Assembly: GCF_038562415.1 (NCBI RefSeq)
Contig: NZ_JBCFBA010000012.1
Span: 62,001-126,000 of the forward strand
DNA length: 64,000 bases
DNA from: Solidesulfovibrio sp.
Lineage (GTDB): Bacteria; Desulfobacterota; Desulfovibrionia; Desulfovibrionales; Desulfovibrionaceae
Reading direction: 5' to 3'
The notes beneath the pieces are model-generated. The model ran no database searches, was not told the origin of the DNA, and saw only the letters and a list, made by a program, of their open reading frames with translations. The first letter of the stretch is position 1. Each line of letters starts with the position of its first letter. Below, piece after piece: positions 1-8,606 of the stretch. The position numbers and the translations under genes were made by a program.

Positions 1-1114
1 CGAAATGCGCCCGCCGGCCCATCTGCCGCCGCGCCCGCAGGATGAAGCCGAGCATGGCCAGGGCCTGGCCCAGGCTCTGGCCGGGCGGGTTCTTGAAGAA
101 GTTGTAGCTGACGTCGAAACAGCCCATGTCGCGCACCAGGGCGTAGCCGGCGTCGATCTCGGCCCGGGTCACGGCCTTGCCCAGGGCGCGCAGGGCGGTG
201 TCGCCGTAGGCGTCCGGGGAGAAGATGACCGTGTCGCAGCCGGCGTCGCGGGCCAGTTCCAGCAATTCCCGGGTCAGCCCCCGCTCGGTGAACCAGGCCG
301 ACCAGGCCATGGTCAGCCCCCGGTCGATCATGGCCCGCATGACCGCCGCCGCGTGCTCGGCCGGGGCGTTGAAGACCGAATCGAGAAAGGTGAAGCGCGT
401 GAGCCCCAAGGCTTGCAGGCCGGCCAGTTCCGCAGCCACGCGCCCGGGGGCCTTGCGGCGGTAGGCGCGGCCATTGAGAAATCCATACGGGCAGTAGAGG
501 CAGGCAAAGGCGCAGCCCCGCTTGGTCTCGACGCCCACCCCAAAGGGCACGGCCGCGTAGGGGGCCAGGGGCAGGACGGCGAAATCCGGCGCGGGCAGAT
601 CGGTGAAATCGGCCTTGGCCGCCGGTCCGGAAAAAAGGACGCGTCCCCCTTCCCGGCGGTAGACCGAGGGCACGGCGGCCACGTCGCCGCCCGACCCGGC
701 CAGGGCGGCGACCAAGGCGGCGAAGGTTGCCTCGCCTTCCAGGTACACGCCGTAATCGATGGCCGGATAGCGGTCCATGAGCGGCCCGGCGAACATGGAA
801 AAACCCGCGCCGCCGACGATGAGCGGCCCGGAAAATTCCCGGCGCGCCGTGTCCAGCACCGCCGCGAAGGGCGGCAGATAGGACACGGACCGGCGCGTGT
901 TGGTGGAATCGATGTTGCGCAGCGACACCCCGACCGCCTCGGGCCGGAACTCCCGGATCCGCGCGGCCAGCCCGCCCAGGGGATCGGCGGCCGTGTTGGG
1001 GTCGAAACAGGTCACCGCGTGGCCGGCCAGGGAGGCGGCCAGGCAGGCCAGGCCCACCGGATAGACCGGCGGCCCGTCGCCGCCCAGCCAGGATTGGACG
1101 AGCAGGACCTTCAC
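1..1114 (-). CDS. B12-binding radical SAM protein (C-terminus cut by window edge)
   Basis: About 371 residues are visible; the rest lies left of the window. The start is GTG at 1114, overlapping the TGA of the upstream gene (GTGA). Residues 1-150 look like a cobalamin-binding Rossmann domain (KVLLVQSW near the start, GGAGFSMFAGP at 101-111). The radical SAM cluster motif is C201-x3-C205-x2-C208 (KRGCAFACLYC), followed by a TIM-barrel-like stretch. Proteins of this architecture reductively cleave SAM and often methylate unactivated carbons or rearrange substrates; the substrate cannot be read from sequence. The overlap with the paralogous upstream gene implies translational coupling and perhaps consecutive steps on one glycan or lipid precursor. 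Confidence 0.88.
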   Translation of the reverse strand, partial: MKVLLVQSWLGGDGPPVYPVGLACLAASLAGHAVTCFDPNTAADPLGGLAARIREFRPEAVGVSLRNIDSTNTRRSVSYLPPFAAVLDTARREFSGPLIVGGAGFSMFAGPLMDRYPAIDYGVYLEGEATFAALVAALAGSGGDVAAVPSVYRREGGRVLFSGPAAKADFTDLPAPDFAVLPLAPYAAVPFGVGVETKRGCAFACLYCPYGFLNGRAYRRKAPGRVAAELAGLQALGLTRFTFLDSVFNAPAEHAAAVMRAMIDRGLTMAWSAWFTERGLTRELLELARDAGCDTVIFSPDAYGDTALRALGKAVTRAEIDAGYALVRDMGCFDVSYNFFKNPPGQSLGQALAMLGFILRARRQMGRRAHF

Positions 1115-2616
1115 GTCGGGCGCCCCAGCAGGCGTTTCAGGAACCGCCTGGCCGGCCCGGCCACGGCGAAGGCCAGCCGCCACAAGGGTTCCAGGGCCTT
1201 GGCCCCGAGCGCCCGCGCCACGGGGCCGGCGGCGCACAGGGTCAGCAGGGGCGCGGGAAACCGGCCGCCCTTGGCGAGAAGAATCAGGAAATTGACGTAG
1301 TCCGGCCGGCGCATGGTGTAGCTTTTGGTGTACACGTCGCGACGCTCGTCGGTGAGAAGGCCGTCGGCGGCGGCCATGGCCGCGAGCTTGGTGCCGGGAT
1401 AGAGCACCAGGGAAAAGGGCTGGAGCCGAAAGGGTTTCGGGATTTTGGCGATGAAGCGCACGGATTCGAGTCGGTCGTCGAGGGTCTCGTAGGGCGTATC
1501 CAGGATGAAATCGTAGCTCGGCGGCAACAGCCGGTCCTTGTACCCGTTGATGACGGCCATGGCGGCCAGCATTTTTTCGTTGCCCATGGCCTGGCGGTTA
1601 AACAGCGCCTGGATGCGCGGCGAGCCCGTCTGCACGCCCATCTGCAAATAGACCAGGCCGGCGTCCACCAGCGCGTCCAGCTTGTCCCGGGCGATCGTGG
1701 CCGGGCTGCCCAGGCAGCTAAACGGCAGGCCGACACGGGCCTTGTACTGGCGGCAGAACTCCCGGATGTCGCCCAGGGGCCTGGCGAAAAAGGCGTCGTC
1801 GGAAATCCAGACGTAGCCGATAAAGGGCATAGCCGCCCGGGCCGCCTCCAATTCGGCCATGACGTGGGCAACGCTTCGCCAGCGCAAATAGCCCTTGGCG
1901 CCGTAGAGGGACTTGATGGCGTCGTTGACGCAGTAGGCGCAGCGGTGCGGGCAGCCTCGGCCGGTCATGGTCTGATAGCCCACGCGACCGAGCAGCCGCG
2001 AAACCGTGCCGCCGGCCAGGAAGCGTCGGGTCACGGCCGGGGTGAGCGGGACCAGGCCGGCCGCGCCGTCCCAGATGTGATGGTCCTCGTGGGACCAGTC
2101 CGGCGCGGGAAAGGCGTCGAGATCGGGAGGCAGGGGCCGCACCGGGTTCCGGGCCACGGTGCCGTCCGGCCGCCGGGACCAGATGTTGGGGATGTCCGCC
2201 ACGGACCGCCCGTCGGCCAGGGCCCGCACCACGTCGAAGATGGCCTCCTCGCCGTCGCCGACGCAGACCATGTCCGCCACCTCCAGGCATTCGGCCGGCC
2301 GGATGGTCGGGTGCACGCCGCCCCACAGGACGGGCGCGGTGACGCGGCCGCGTAGCGCCCCGGTGATTTGCGCCGCGTTGTCGGCGTAGTTGGTCATCAG
2401 CGACACGCCGATCAGGTCGGCGTCGGCGCACAACGGCGCCAGGGCGTCGAGCACGGCCGACGGATAGCGGTCGGGTTCGTCTGTCAGGGTGTCGCCCAGG
2501 GGGTCGGGCAGGAAGATCAGGCGCGTGGCCACGCCCTTTTCCCGCAGAAAGGCGGAAATGGCCCGCACGCCAAAGGCCGTGATGTCCGGGTAGGGAGAGA
2601 TGAGGCTGACACGCAT
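1111..2616 (-). CDS. B12-binding radical SAM protein
   Basis: This 501-residue protein has an N-terminal cobalamin-binding-like domain (RVSLISPYPD at the start, VLWGGVHPTIRPAE near 96-109, VCVGDGEEAIFD near 117-128) and a radical SAM domain with C222-x3-C226-x2-C229 (GRGCPHRCAYC). This is the usual architecture of cobalamin-dependent radical SAM enzymes. The B12 His of the DxHxxG motif is not obvious, so cobalamin use is inferred from overall layout. The C-terminus has a short hydrophobic and basic tail (ending FLKRLLGRPT). Its stop overlaps the GTG of the next gene, and 45 nt separate it from the CheC-like gene upstream. Function and substrate are unknown. Confidence 0.9.
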   Translation of the reverse strand: MRVSLISPYPDITAFGVRAISAFLREKGVATRLIFLPDPLGDTLTDEPDRYPSAVLDALAPLCADADLIGVSLMTNYADNAAQITGALRGRVTAPVLWGGVHPTIRPAECLEVADMVCVGDGEEAIFDVVRALADGRSVADIPNIWSRRPDGTVARNPVRPLPPDLDAFPAPDWSHEDHHIWDGAAGLVPLTPAVTRRFLAGGTVSRLLGRVGYQTMTGRGCPHRCAYCVNDAIKSLYGAKGYLRWRSVAHVMAELEAARAAMPFIGYVWISDDAFFARPLGDIREFCRQYKARVGLPFSCLGSPATIARDKLDALVDAGLVYLQMGVQTGSPRIQALFNRQAMGNEKMLAAMAVINGYKDRLLPPSYDFILDTPYETLDDRLESVRFIAKIPKPFRLQPFSLVLYPGTKLAAMAAADGLLTDERRDVYTKSYTMRRPDYVNFLILLAKGGRFPAPLLTLCAAGPVARALGAKALEPLWRLAFAVAGPARRFLKRLLGRPT

Positions 2617-2661
2617 GGGTTTGGGGCGAATCCTCGGGCACTGGGGTTGTACGGCGCGGCC

Positions 2662-3273
2662 CTAGCCGATGTTTTCGCGAATCTTGGCGTCCAAAGCCGT
2701 GTTCAGGGCCGCGTAGCCTTCCGGGGCCAGGAGGACGAGGATGTCCCCGGTGGCCATGTAACGGGCCAGGGAGAAATTGGCCCGCACATAGAGGGTCACC
2801 GAACTCAGGGCGTCGGCCACGGCCAGAAGCGGCCCCAGGTTCTTGGCCGTGGACAGGGGCTGGTAGTCCACGTGCAGCCCGAGCATGCTGCCCATGGCCC
2901 CGAGCACGCCGACCAGGACCACGTTGCCGACCTCGCGCAGGGTGTCCTCGCGCATCTGTTCCGAATCTTCCAGGATGCCCATGGCTTCGGTGAGGCCCTT
3001 GACCAGGTTGCCGGCATCGTCGTGGGCGAAGGCCAGGGCGGTCATGCCGCGGATGACGCCGGTGAAGGGCAGAAAAACGCCTTCGCAGGCCGCCGGGCAG
3101 CAACCGGTGGCGGCCCTGGTCAGGTTGGCCCGAGTCAGGATGTGGATCTCCGGGGCCGAAAGGGCCACGTGGGTCAGGCACATGCGGTTGAGCGCCTCGG
3201 CGGCGCGGCCAAGGCCGATATTGACGCATTCGCTCAAGAGGTCCATGCGGGATTCGTGGCTTATTTCCATCAT
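2662..3273 (-). CDS. CheC/CheX-type CheY-P phosphatase-like protein
   Basis: A 203-residue protein with two copies of the CheC active-site signature [D/S]x3Ex2N(x22)P. The first reads D-LLS-E-CV-N and has exactly 22 residues before its Pro. The second reads D-TLR-E-VG-N with 21 residues before its Pro. Both helices therefore look catalytically competent. In the family, CheC dephosphorylates CheY-P and so modulates flagellar switching. I placed the start at the first of two adjacent ATGs (3273/3270) because AGGGAAA lies about 6 nt upstream; an in-frame start at 3312 lacks this. No other chemotaxis gene is visible, so it is an orphan inside a glycan locus, possibly acting on another response regulator. 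Confidence 0.85.
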   Translation of the reverse strand: MMEISHESRMDLLSECVNIGLGRAAEALNRMCLTHVALSAPEIHILTRANLTRAATGCCPAACEGVFLPFTGVIRGMTALAFAHDDAGNLVKGLTEAMGILEDSEQMREDTLREVGNVVLVGVLGAMGSMLGLHVDYQPLSTAKNLGPLLAVADALSSVTLYVRANFSLARYMATGDILVLLAPEGYAALNTALDAKIRENIG

Positions 3274-3368
3274 GCGGCGTTTCCCTGTTGCAACGCGGCC
3301 GCTTGCGGCCAACGCGAAGCGGCGGCTTGGTATGCCATGTCAGGCGGCCCCGTTGCCGGAGGCGCTCC

Positions 3369-4430
3369 TCATTTTCCGCCCCGGGTAACGGGGCAACGGC
3401 CGCACAGGATGCCGGCACGCAGGGCCTCGTTGCGGGGATCGGCCAGAAGCGCCCGGGCCGCCTGATACTTGGCGTTGTTCCAGACCTCGGGAAAGGGGGT
3501 CTCCAGCACATTGCCGAAATCCACGGCCGGATCGCGCGGGTCGCGGCAGCAGGGGATGAGGCCGCCGTCCCAATTGACGTAGGCCGAGCGGTACAGCCAC
3601 GAACAGCCGGGCGAAGGCTCGGTCGCAGCATGGCCCACGGTCTGGCGGGGAAAGCGGCTGGAAAACCATTCGTCGGGCGCGTCCTCGGGGAAAAAGGGCT
3701 TGATGAAGCGCACCTGGTCCACGCCGAGCTCCCTGGCCCGGCGCGTGGCCGCCCCGATTTCGTGTTCGTTGAAACCGGTGACGCAGTATTGCCAGTCGAT
3801 GAAGGGCGTGTCGCGGCCGGCCTGGCGCCGGGCTTCGATGACGGCACGCAGGGCGCGCAGGGCCAGGTCGGGGTTGCCGCCGCGCATGAAGCGATTGCTG
3901 GTCTCCTGGCTCAGGCCGTGACAGGAGAAAATCAGCACTTCCAAGCCGGAATCCACGATGCGCCGGGGCAGTTCCGGATCCTGGTGATTGAGGTTGGAGG
4001 AGACGCCGACGCCGATGTTGCGGGACGCGGCCAGCCGGATCATGTCCAGGGTTTCGGGGAAAAGAAAGGGTTCGCCAAAGCCGTACAGATTGATCTTGAA
4101 GAGCGCGTCGCCGACGGCATCGAGAAGAAAACGGAATTGCTCCAGGCGCATTCTGCCGTAGGGCCGTTCGGTTTCGCGCGGGGGGCGCCGGTCGTCGTAG
4201 CAATAGGCGCAGCGCAGGTTGCAGATGTTGGTCGTCTCGATCTTGAGGATGTAGGGCAGGGAATCGAGGACCGTTCGTTTCTGCAGGCGATTGCGCTCGG
4301 CCTTGTAGAAATTGTACAACCGTTTCGGGGTGGCGTGGCGCCAGAAAGCCTGGGCATGGCGCCTCAGGATCTTGAGGCGTTCCGTGGCCCCGGCCCCCTT
4401 GGTGGCCAGGGCGGATTCCAGAAGTCCCAT
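3369..4430 (-). CDS. Radical SAM protein with SPASM-like C-terminus
   Basis: A 353-residue radical SAM protein. C70-x3-C74-x2-C77 (CNLRCAYC) binds the SAM-cleaving [4Fe-4S] cluster, and GFGEP downstream is the expected glycine-rich SAM contact. The C-terminal part has a cysteine set (SPGCSWLYRS, LIPCCRDP, LCGRCP at the very end) typical of SPASM/twitch domains that carry auxiliary clusters. Such proteins in glycan loci are usually annotated as oxidoreductases or epimerases of unknown substrate. The ATG at 4430 was chosen because conserved sequence starts just after it; the frame stays open further upstream but that part has antisense-like composition. It sits 92 nt downstream of the flavoprotein gene. 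Confidence 0.88.
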   Translation of the reverse strand: MGLLESALATKGAGATERLKILRRHAQAFWRHATPKRLYNFYKAERNRLQKRTVLDSLPYILKIETTNICNLRCAYCYDDRRPPRETERPYGRMRLEQFRFLLDAVGDALFKINLYGFGEPFLFPETLDMIRLAASRNIGVGVSSNLNHQDPELPRRIVDSGLEVLIFSCHGLSQETSNRFMRGGNPDLALRALRAVIEARRQAGRDTPFIDWQYCVTGFNEHEIGAATRRARELGVDQVRFIKPFFPEDAPDEWFSSRFPRQTVGHAATEPSPGCSWLYRSAYVNWDGGLIPCCRDPRDPAVDFGNVLETPFPEVWNNAKYQAARALLADPRNEALRAGILCGRCPVTRGGK

Positions 4431-4522
4431 GATTCGATTCGCTCCGGTCCGGCGTCCTGCGGGCGGCCCGTCGCCGCCCGTGTCCGACGCCTCTAGCATG
4501 TGTTGGGGAAAAAGGCTCCCTG

Positions 4523-5869
4523 TTACGGGTGGCGGGAGGCCGAGTCCCTTTCCAGCAGATGGACGGCCATTTTGAGCCCCTGGTGCACGGCGGCCGGGGT
4601 CAGGCAGAAATAAAACCCGCCCTGGCGGCCCACGGCATGGGCGTTGGCCAGGCCCCGCACCGGCGCGGCGGCCGCTTCCAGGCGGGCGGCGTAGTCCAGG
4701 GGATAGACGGGCATGGCCGCCGGCAAGGTCACCACCCGGGATTCCCGCAACGCCGCGGCCGGATACAGGCCAAGCCGTTCCACGTCGGCCACGGCCCGGG
4801 CCAGGGTTTGCGCTTCGTCGGGCAGGGCGCCGTCGCCCGTGGCCACGTTGCTTTCCAGGCACAGCCCCTCCCGATCGGCCGGGCCCAGCTCACGAAAGAT
4901 CGATTCCGGGTAGGAGACGCGATTGGCGGCAAGGGCCGGATCGGGATGGTAGGTGTAGACGTAGGGCCGGGGCTGCCGCTTCGCGCGGGCGTAGGTCAGC
5001 ATGACCAGGCGCATGGTCACCGTGGGCAGGGCGGGGACAGCGGCGCCAAGGGCCGCGTTGAGGGCGTTTAAGGGCGCCGTCCAGACCAGATGGCGCACCG
5101 GGAGCTCCCGGCCGCCGGCCCGCACCGAAACGATGCGCGCGCCGCGGCGGTCAAGGACAATGTCGCGGGCGTTGGTGAGGATCTCGCCGCCGGCGCGCCG
5201 GATGCGCGCGGCCAGGAGTTCCGGCAGGTCGCCCAGGCCGCCGGCGGGATAGGTATAGCGCTGCCGCAGGCGGGAGATGGCGCCGAGCACGGCCGCCGCC
5301 TTGCCGCGCCGGGCAAAGGGCTCCAGGCGGTTGTCGATGGTGCGGTCGGCCCGGGCCAGCCAGTGGTGGTGCAGGGCCTCGGGCGGCAGGAGGGCTTTTT
5401 TGGCGAACAGGTCGGCGAAAAGGAGGCCATAGAGGCTGGGTCCGCTTTTTTCGGACAGCTCCAGGGCGGCGGTGATGGGTTCGGGCGGCGGTGCGCCCCG
5501 GCGCTTGAGGGCCGCGCCCAGGATCTCGAGCTTGTAGCGCAGCGGATAGCGCAGAAAATCGAAATGGTTGGGGAAGCGCCACATCCGGGATCCGGCGGCG
5601 ATGGCAAAGGCGAAGGGCCGGCGGATGACCGGGTGTCCGGCGAGTGCCTCGCGCAAAAAGGCTTCCCCGGGACCGGGCTGGTCGAGAAACAGGACGTGGG
5701 GGCCGAGGTCGAAGACCACGCCGTCCAGGACGAACGAACGGAGCAAGCCGCCGATGGCGGCTTCGCGTTCGATGACGACCACCGGCCGGCCGGCTTCGGC
5801 CAGGCGCATGGCGCAGGTCAGGCCGGCCGCACCGGCACCGACAACCACGTACGGAGTGCGGGGGGTCAT
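4523..5869 (-). CDS. FAD-dependent oxidoreductase, protoporphyrinogen oxidase/UGM-like
   Basis: This 448-residue flavoprotein begins with a dinucleotide-binding fold (VVVGAGAAGLTCAMRLAEAG) followed by the acidic strand end VVVIERE and the second motif IGGLLRSF. This is the layout of amine-oxidase-like and UDP-galactopyranose-mutase-like flavoproteins. In polysaccharide loci such genes often act as sugar mutases or desaturases on lipid-linked or nucleotide-linked sugars; the exact reaction is not determinable here. The ATG at 5869 is preferred because the FAD motif begins seven residues later; a GTG at 5905 would add twelve unremarkable residues. It is the first gene of a five-gene minus-strand run. 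Confidence 0.85.
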   Translation of the reverse strand: MTPRTPYVVVGAGAAGLTCAMRLAEAGRPVVVIEREAAIGGLLRSFVLDGVVFDLGPHVLFLDQPGPGEAFLREALAGHPVIRRPFAFAIAAGSRMWRFPNHFDFLRYPLRYKLEILGAALKRRGAPPPEPITAALELSEKSGPSLYGLLFADLFAKKALLPPEALHHHWLARADRTIDNRLEPFARRGKAAAVLGAISRLRQRYTYPAGGLGDLPELLAARIRRAGGEILTNARDIVLDRRGARIVSVRAGGRELPVRHLVWTAPLNALNAALGAAVPALPTVTMRLVMLTYARAKRQPRPYVYTYHPDPALAANRVSYPESIFRELGPADREGLCLESNVATGDGALPDEAQTLARAVADVERLGLYPAAALRESRVVTLPAAMPVYPLDYAARLEAAAAPVRGLANAHAVGRQGGFYFCLTPAAVHQGLKMAVHLLERDSASRHP

Positions 5870-6207
5870 ATGGTGTTGCGTTTTTCCGGAGGAAAAAAGT
5901 GGCACATTTCGCCCATGAGCAAGACCTTGTCGGAAAAGATTCGATGGCAGCCTGGCATGGAATGCGGCAAACCGTTCTCAGCTTCTCGAGTCACGAACAC
6001 AAGAAGATACATAATAAAAAACTAAAACTCATTTCTACTACAACCGCCTTCTTGCCGCCCTTGTTCATAAGCTTCCTCGCTTTCTGGCCATGAATGAGAC
6101 GCTCATGCCCAGCAAAAGCGACTCCTCCGATGCGCAGCTTCTCGGTCAATGGCCAGCGCCGTCGCTGGACCATGTGCACCGTCGCGACCGTGGCGAACTC
6201 GTGAGTT
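5870..6207. other. Intergenic stretch, no gene recognised
   Basis: This 338-bp stretch lies between the flavoprotein gene and the end of the Asp-Pro-Thr repeat gene. It becomes AT-rich around 6000-6060. Short open frames exist on both strands (62-64 codons), but none has a convincing ribosome site or recognisable protein features. It marks the boundary between the glycan locus and the mobile island. Confidence 0.5.
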
Positions 6208-7494
6208 CTATTTATGCGTTTTCTTCCACATTGATTTCAACCACGCATCCTTCGGCCCACCGGGATGGCCGCGCATGGCCTCGGCGAACTTCTCCGGCGA
6301 GAGCCCATCCCGCCATGCCTCGAATTGCGCTTGCTCGGCCGCTTGCTTTGCGGCGGTGACCGCCTTTGCTTCGGCCTCGGCATCCTTGGCGGCCTGCTCC
6401 TCGGAGCTGACGTAGCCTTTCGGGCGGCGGTAGTAGCCGGTTCGGGCCAAGGAACGAAATACCCAGGAACACGGGTCGGCCACGGGCTGACCGTCCTTGT
6501 CGGTCATCTGCCCCTGTTCAAGTTCCCATTCGGCATGATCGAGGCTTTGCATGATCTTGTCGGCTGGCTTGCCCAGCTCGGTCAGCGCCTGGCTGATCTG
6601 CGCGAGCTGATCCGGGCCGAAGCCAGACCGGAACAGGTTGGGCCAAGTCAACGCGATCCGTTCGGAGGAAAGAGAGAGAGATAGATTTTCTATCTTTCTA
6701 TCTACATTATGAATGGTCGGATCATGGGTCGGTGCTTTTTTCGGATCAATGGTTGGGTCATGAGTCGGATCTTTTTTTATTGTTGGGTCAACTGTCGGAT
6801 CATGGGTCGGATCACATTGCTTGAACGCTTGACATCGGGATCGGACAAGAAACAATCGGACCCCCTGACAGATACCATGCCGATATGTTTCCTTACGGAA
6901 AAATCCGAGGTCAGCGAACTCGGCGAAGTATCTTTTTACTGAAATTTCAGTAAATTTAAGGGCATTGGCTACAGCTTGCCGACTGATAATATAATCATCG
7001 CCGGCGGGTTCGTTGTCGATGATGAAATGCAGGAATCGACGCTTATTCACAGGCAAGCTGCGGATCAATTTCCGTATTGTCGGATCACTAGTCGGGTCAT
7101 GGGTCGGATCAGCCTTGACTGTCGGCTCATGGGTTGGCTCAAGCGTTGGGTCAGGGGTCGAGGCATCTGTCAGGACACCTGTCGGGACACCTGTCGGGAC
7201 ACCTGTCGGGACACCTGTCGGGACACCTGTCGGGACACCTGTCGGATCATGAAGCGACTGCCTTGTCGGATCAAGAGTCGGTTCTTTTGTCGGTTCATGG
7301 GTTGGATCAATAGTCGGTTCATATGTCAGGTCAATAGTTGGGTCATATGCTGGATCAAGAGTCGGCTCATGCTTTTTTTTGGGGAAAACACTGATCTTGT
7401 CCGCCATGCGCGCGGCCTCGGCCAGGCCAAGTCGGCCGTCCGCTGATTTTTTCAGCGTGTCGAAAATGGATCGCCTGGGCTTTGGCTCGGGCAT
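6208..7494 (-). CDS. Plasmid-type HTH protein with Asp-Pro-Thr tetrapeptide repeats
   Basis: A 428-residue protein, second gene after parA (23 nt gap). Residues 43-140 and 228-261 are low-complexity arrays of a four-residue unit, mostly (D/E)PTx, including five perfect GVPT units. Between them, residues 145-210 form a plausible winged helix-turn-helix (ISRQAVANALKFTEISVKRYF), the kind of DNA-binding module found in plasmid replication and partition proteins. The C-terminal 150 residues are charged and helical. Each tetrapeptide is encoded by a 12-bp DNA unit that also occurs outside the gene, upstream of parA, so the repeats may serve at DNA level as binding sites. Best guess is a replication initiator or a centromere-binding partner of ParA; no family could be named with certainty. 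Confidence 0.75.
   Translation of the reverse strand: MPEPKPRRSIFDTLKKSADGRLGLAEAARMADKISVFPKKKHEPTLDPAYDPTIDLTYEPTIDPTHEPTKEPTLDPTRQSLHDPTGVPTGVPTGVPTGVPTGVPTGVLTDASTPDPTLEPTHEPTVKADPTHDPTSDPTIRKLIRSLPVNKRRFLHFIIDNEPAGDDYIISRQAVANALKFTEISVKRYFAEFADLGFFRKETYRHGICQGVRLFLVRSRCQAFKQCDPTHDPTVDPTIKKDPTHDPTIDPKKAPTHDPTIHNVDRKIENLSLSLSSERIALTWPNLFRSGFGPDQLAQISQALTELGKPADKIMQSLDHAEWELEQGQMTDKDGQPVADPCSWVFRSLARTGYYRRPKGYVSSEEQAAKDAEAEAKAVTAAKQAAEQAQFEAWRDGLSPEKFAEAMRGHPGGPKDAWLKSMWKKTHK
6712..6813. repeat. 12-bp repeat array B (within HTH gene)
   Basis: Degenerate tandem units of about 12 bp on the plus strand (for example GTCGGATCATGG, GTTGGGTCATGA). They encode DPT-type tetrapeptides at residues 228-261 on the minus strand. 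Period and core (GTCGGATCA) match array A and the non-coding units at 8439-8474. Confidence 0.85.
7075..7368. repeat. 12-bp repeat array A (within HTH gene)
   Basis: About 24 tandem units of 12 bp, encoding residues 43-140. Positions 7181-7240 hold five perfect copies of GTCGGGACACCT, with a one-mismatch copy at 7169-7180. The flanking units are of the GTCGGATCAnnn type. The perfect block suggests recent tandem duplication. Confidence 0.92.
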
Positions 7495-7517
7495 AGGATC
7501 CCCCGATGTCTTGTTGC

Positions 7518-8303
7518 CTATTCAGGGCTTCCGAGAATTTGCTTTAATTCGGTTGCAAGCTCGCGATACGCCTTTGCGCCGTATGTTGTCGCATGATTTC
7601 CGAACACGGTTGATTTCGTATATTCAGCCTGTTCAAAAACCGTGCTTCGTGGAATATGCGTCTCAAACATTTTCCCCTTAAAATTATCTTCAAGCTCGGA
7701 AACGATAACTCTTCCCATGGCTGTTCTACGGTCAATGTTGTTAACGAGAAGTCGTAAAAACCGAAGATCCTGGTTGCCGTCCTCTTGAATTTTTTCGATA
7801 ATTGCTAAAACTCGCAAAAGGCCTTCTATGCTGTATGCAGAACCAGCCGAAATAGGAACGATACAAAAATCAGCGGCAAACAGAGATGAGAGGGAAAAAT
7901 AACCAAGGTTTGGAGGTGTATCTATCAAAATATACTGATAGGTTTCTTTGGCATAGTCTCGAATTTTTGATCGCAGGATGGAATAATTTTCAGGAAGGTT
8001 TTGCGATAAATCATATTCTAAAACTGCTGTGTCTGAAATGTTCGGCAATAAATCAATTTTTTTTATTGAGGATTCAATGATTGCCTTTTTTACAATCAAA
8101 TCACGAGAAGTGAGGATATCATATAAAGAGTTTTGGAACGAAATATTTCCGCCGGTCAAAAGACTTGTTGAATTGCATTGCGAATCTGTGTCGATGACCA
8201 GGGCGCGCCCCCCCTTTAAAGTCAGGGCGTGAGCCAGGTTACACGTGAGTGTCGTTTTTCCGACGCCGCCCTTGTTGTTGGCTATCGTGATGATAATTCC
8301 CAC
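7518..8303 (-). CDS. parA: ParA family partition ATPase
   Basis: A 261-residue deviant-Walker ATPase. The N-terminus carries KGGVGKTT (Walker A with the signature lysine) at about residues 11-18, then VIDTDSQCNSTSLL and ILIDTPPNLGY (Walker B region), all typical of ParA/Soj/IncC. Members of this family bind non-specific DNA as ATP dimers and move plasmid or chromosomal cargo together with a ParB-like centromere binder. No N-terminal DNA-binding domain is present, so it is the short (type Ib or chromosomal-like) form. The start is GTG at 8303 with AGGTG upstream. No canonical ParB is encoded next to it; the repeat protein 23 nt downstream is the candidate partner. The gene is AT-richer than the glycan genes, consistent with transfer. 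Confidence 0.93.
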   Translation of the reverse strand: MGIIITIANNKGGVGKTTLTCNLAHALTLKGGRALVIDTDSQCNSTSLLTGGNISFQNSLYDILTSRDLIVKKAIIESSIKKIDLLPNISDTAVLEYDLSQNLPENYSILRSKIRDYAKETYQYILIDTPPNLGYFSLSSLFAADFCIVPISAGSAYSIEGLLRVLAIIEKIQEDGNQDLRFLRLLVNNIDRRTAMGRVIVSELEDNFKGKMFETHIPRSTVFEQAEYTKSTVFGNHATTYGAKAYRELATELKQILGSPE

Positions 8304-8606
8304 GGGAGCACCTGCTTTTATGTGGATTGAGGCTTGCTTTTTCCTAAAAAAATCTCCTTATGTCAATGTGTTTGATTTGAACTTGCAAAAAACTGATGGT
8401 TTTTTGTGTGACTCTTCCTGGTAAAATCAAGTGTCCTGGTTGGATCATCCGTCGGATCATGTGTCGGATCATTTTGCTCGCGCGGAAAAGTCTTTCTGCT
8501 TTGTAATAGTATGATTTGTTTAATGATTTTTCCGGTTGTTTGAAGTGTCGCGGAAAATGGGACCGCCGGCTAAGCGAGAGCCCTCACGCGAGGAGGACGG
8601 TTTTTG
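8304..8606. other. Upstream region of parA with repeat units and IS edge
   Basis: This stretch holds the likely parA promoter area (AT-rich, 8304-8420), three 12-bp repeat units at 8439-8474, and from about 8545 sequence that looks like the left end and leader of an IS3-type element preceding the OrfA start at 8607. No open frame is credible here. Confidence 0.6.
8439..8474. repeat. Three non-coding copies of the 12-bp unit upstream of parA
   Basis: Three head-to-tail 12-bp units: GTTGGATCATCC, GTCGGATCATGT, GTCGGATCATTT. They match the units inside the HTH gene in period, orientation and core, but lie 136-171 bp upstream of parA, outside any recognised gene. Plausible partition site or iteron cluster; alternatively a leftover piece of a duplicated repeat gene. 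Confidence 0.8.

Noticed and set aside
7075-7368. CRISPR-like tandem repeats
   Set aside because: The units are contiguous 12-mers without spacers and are translated; no cas genes are present.
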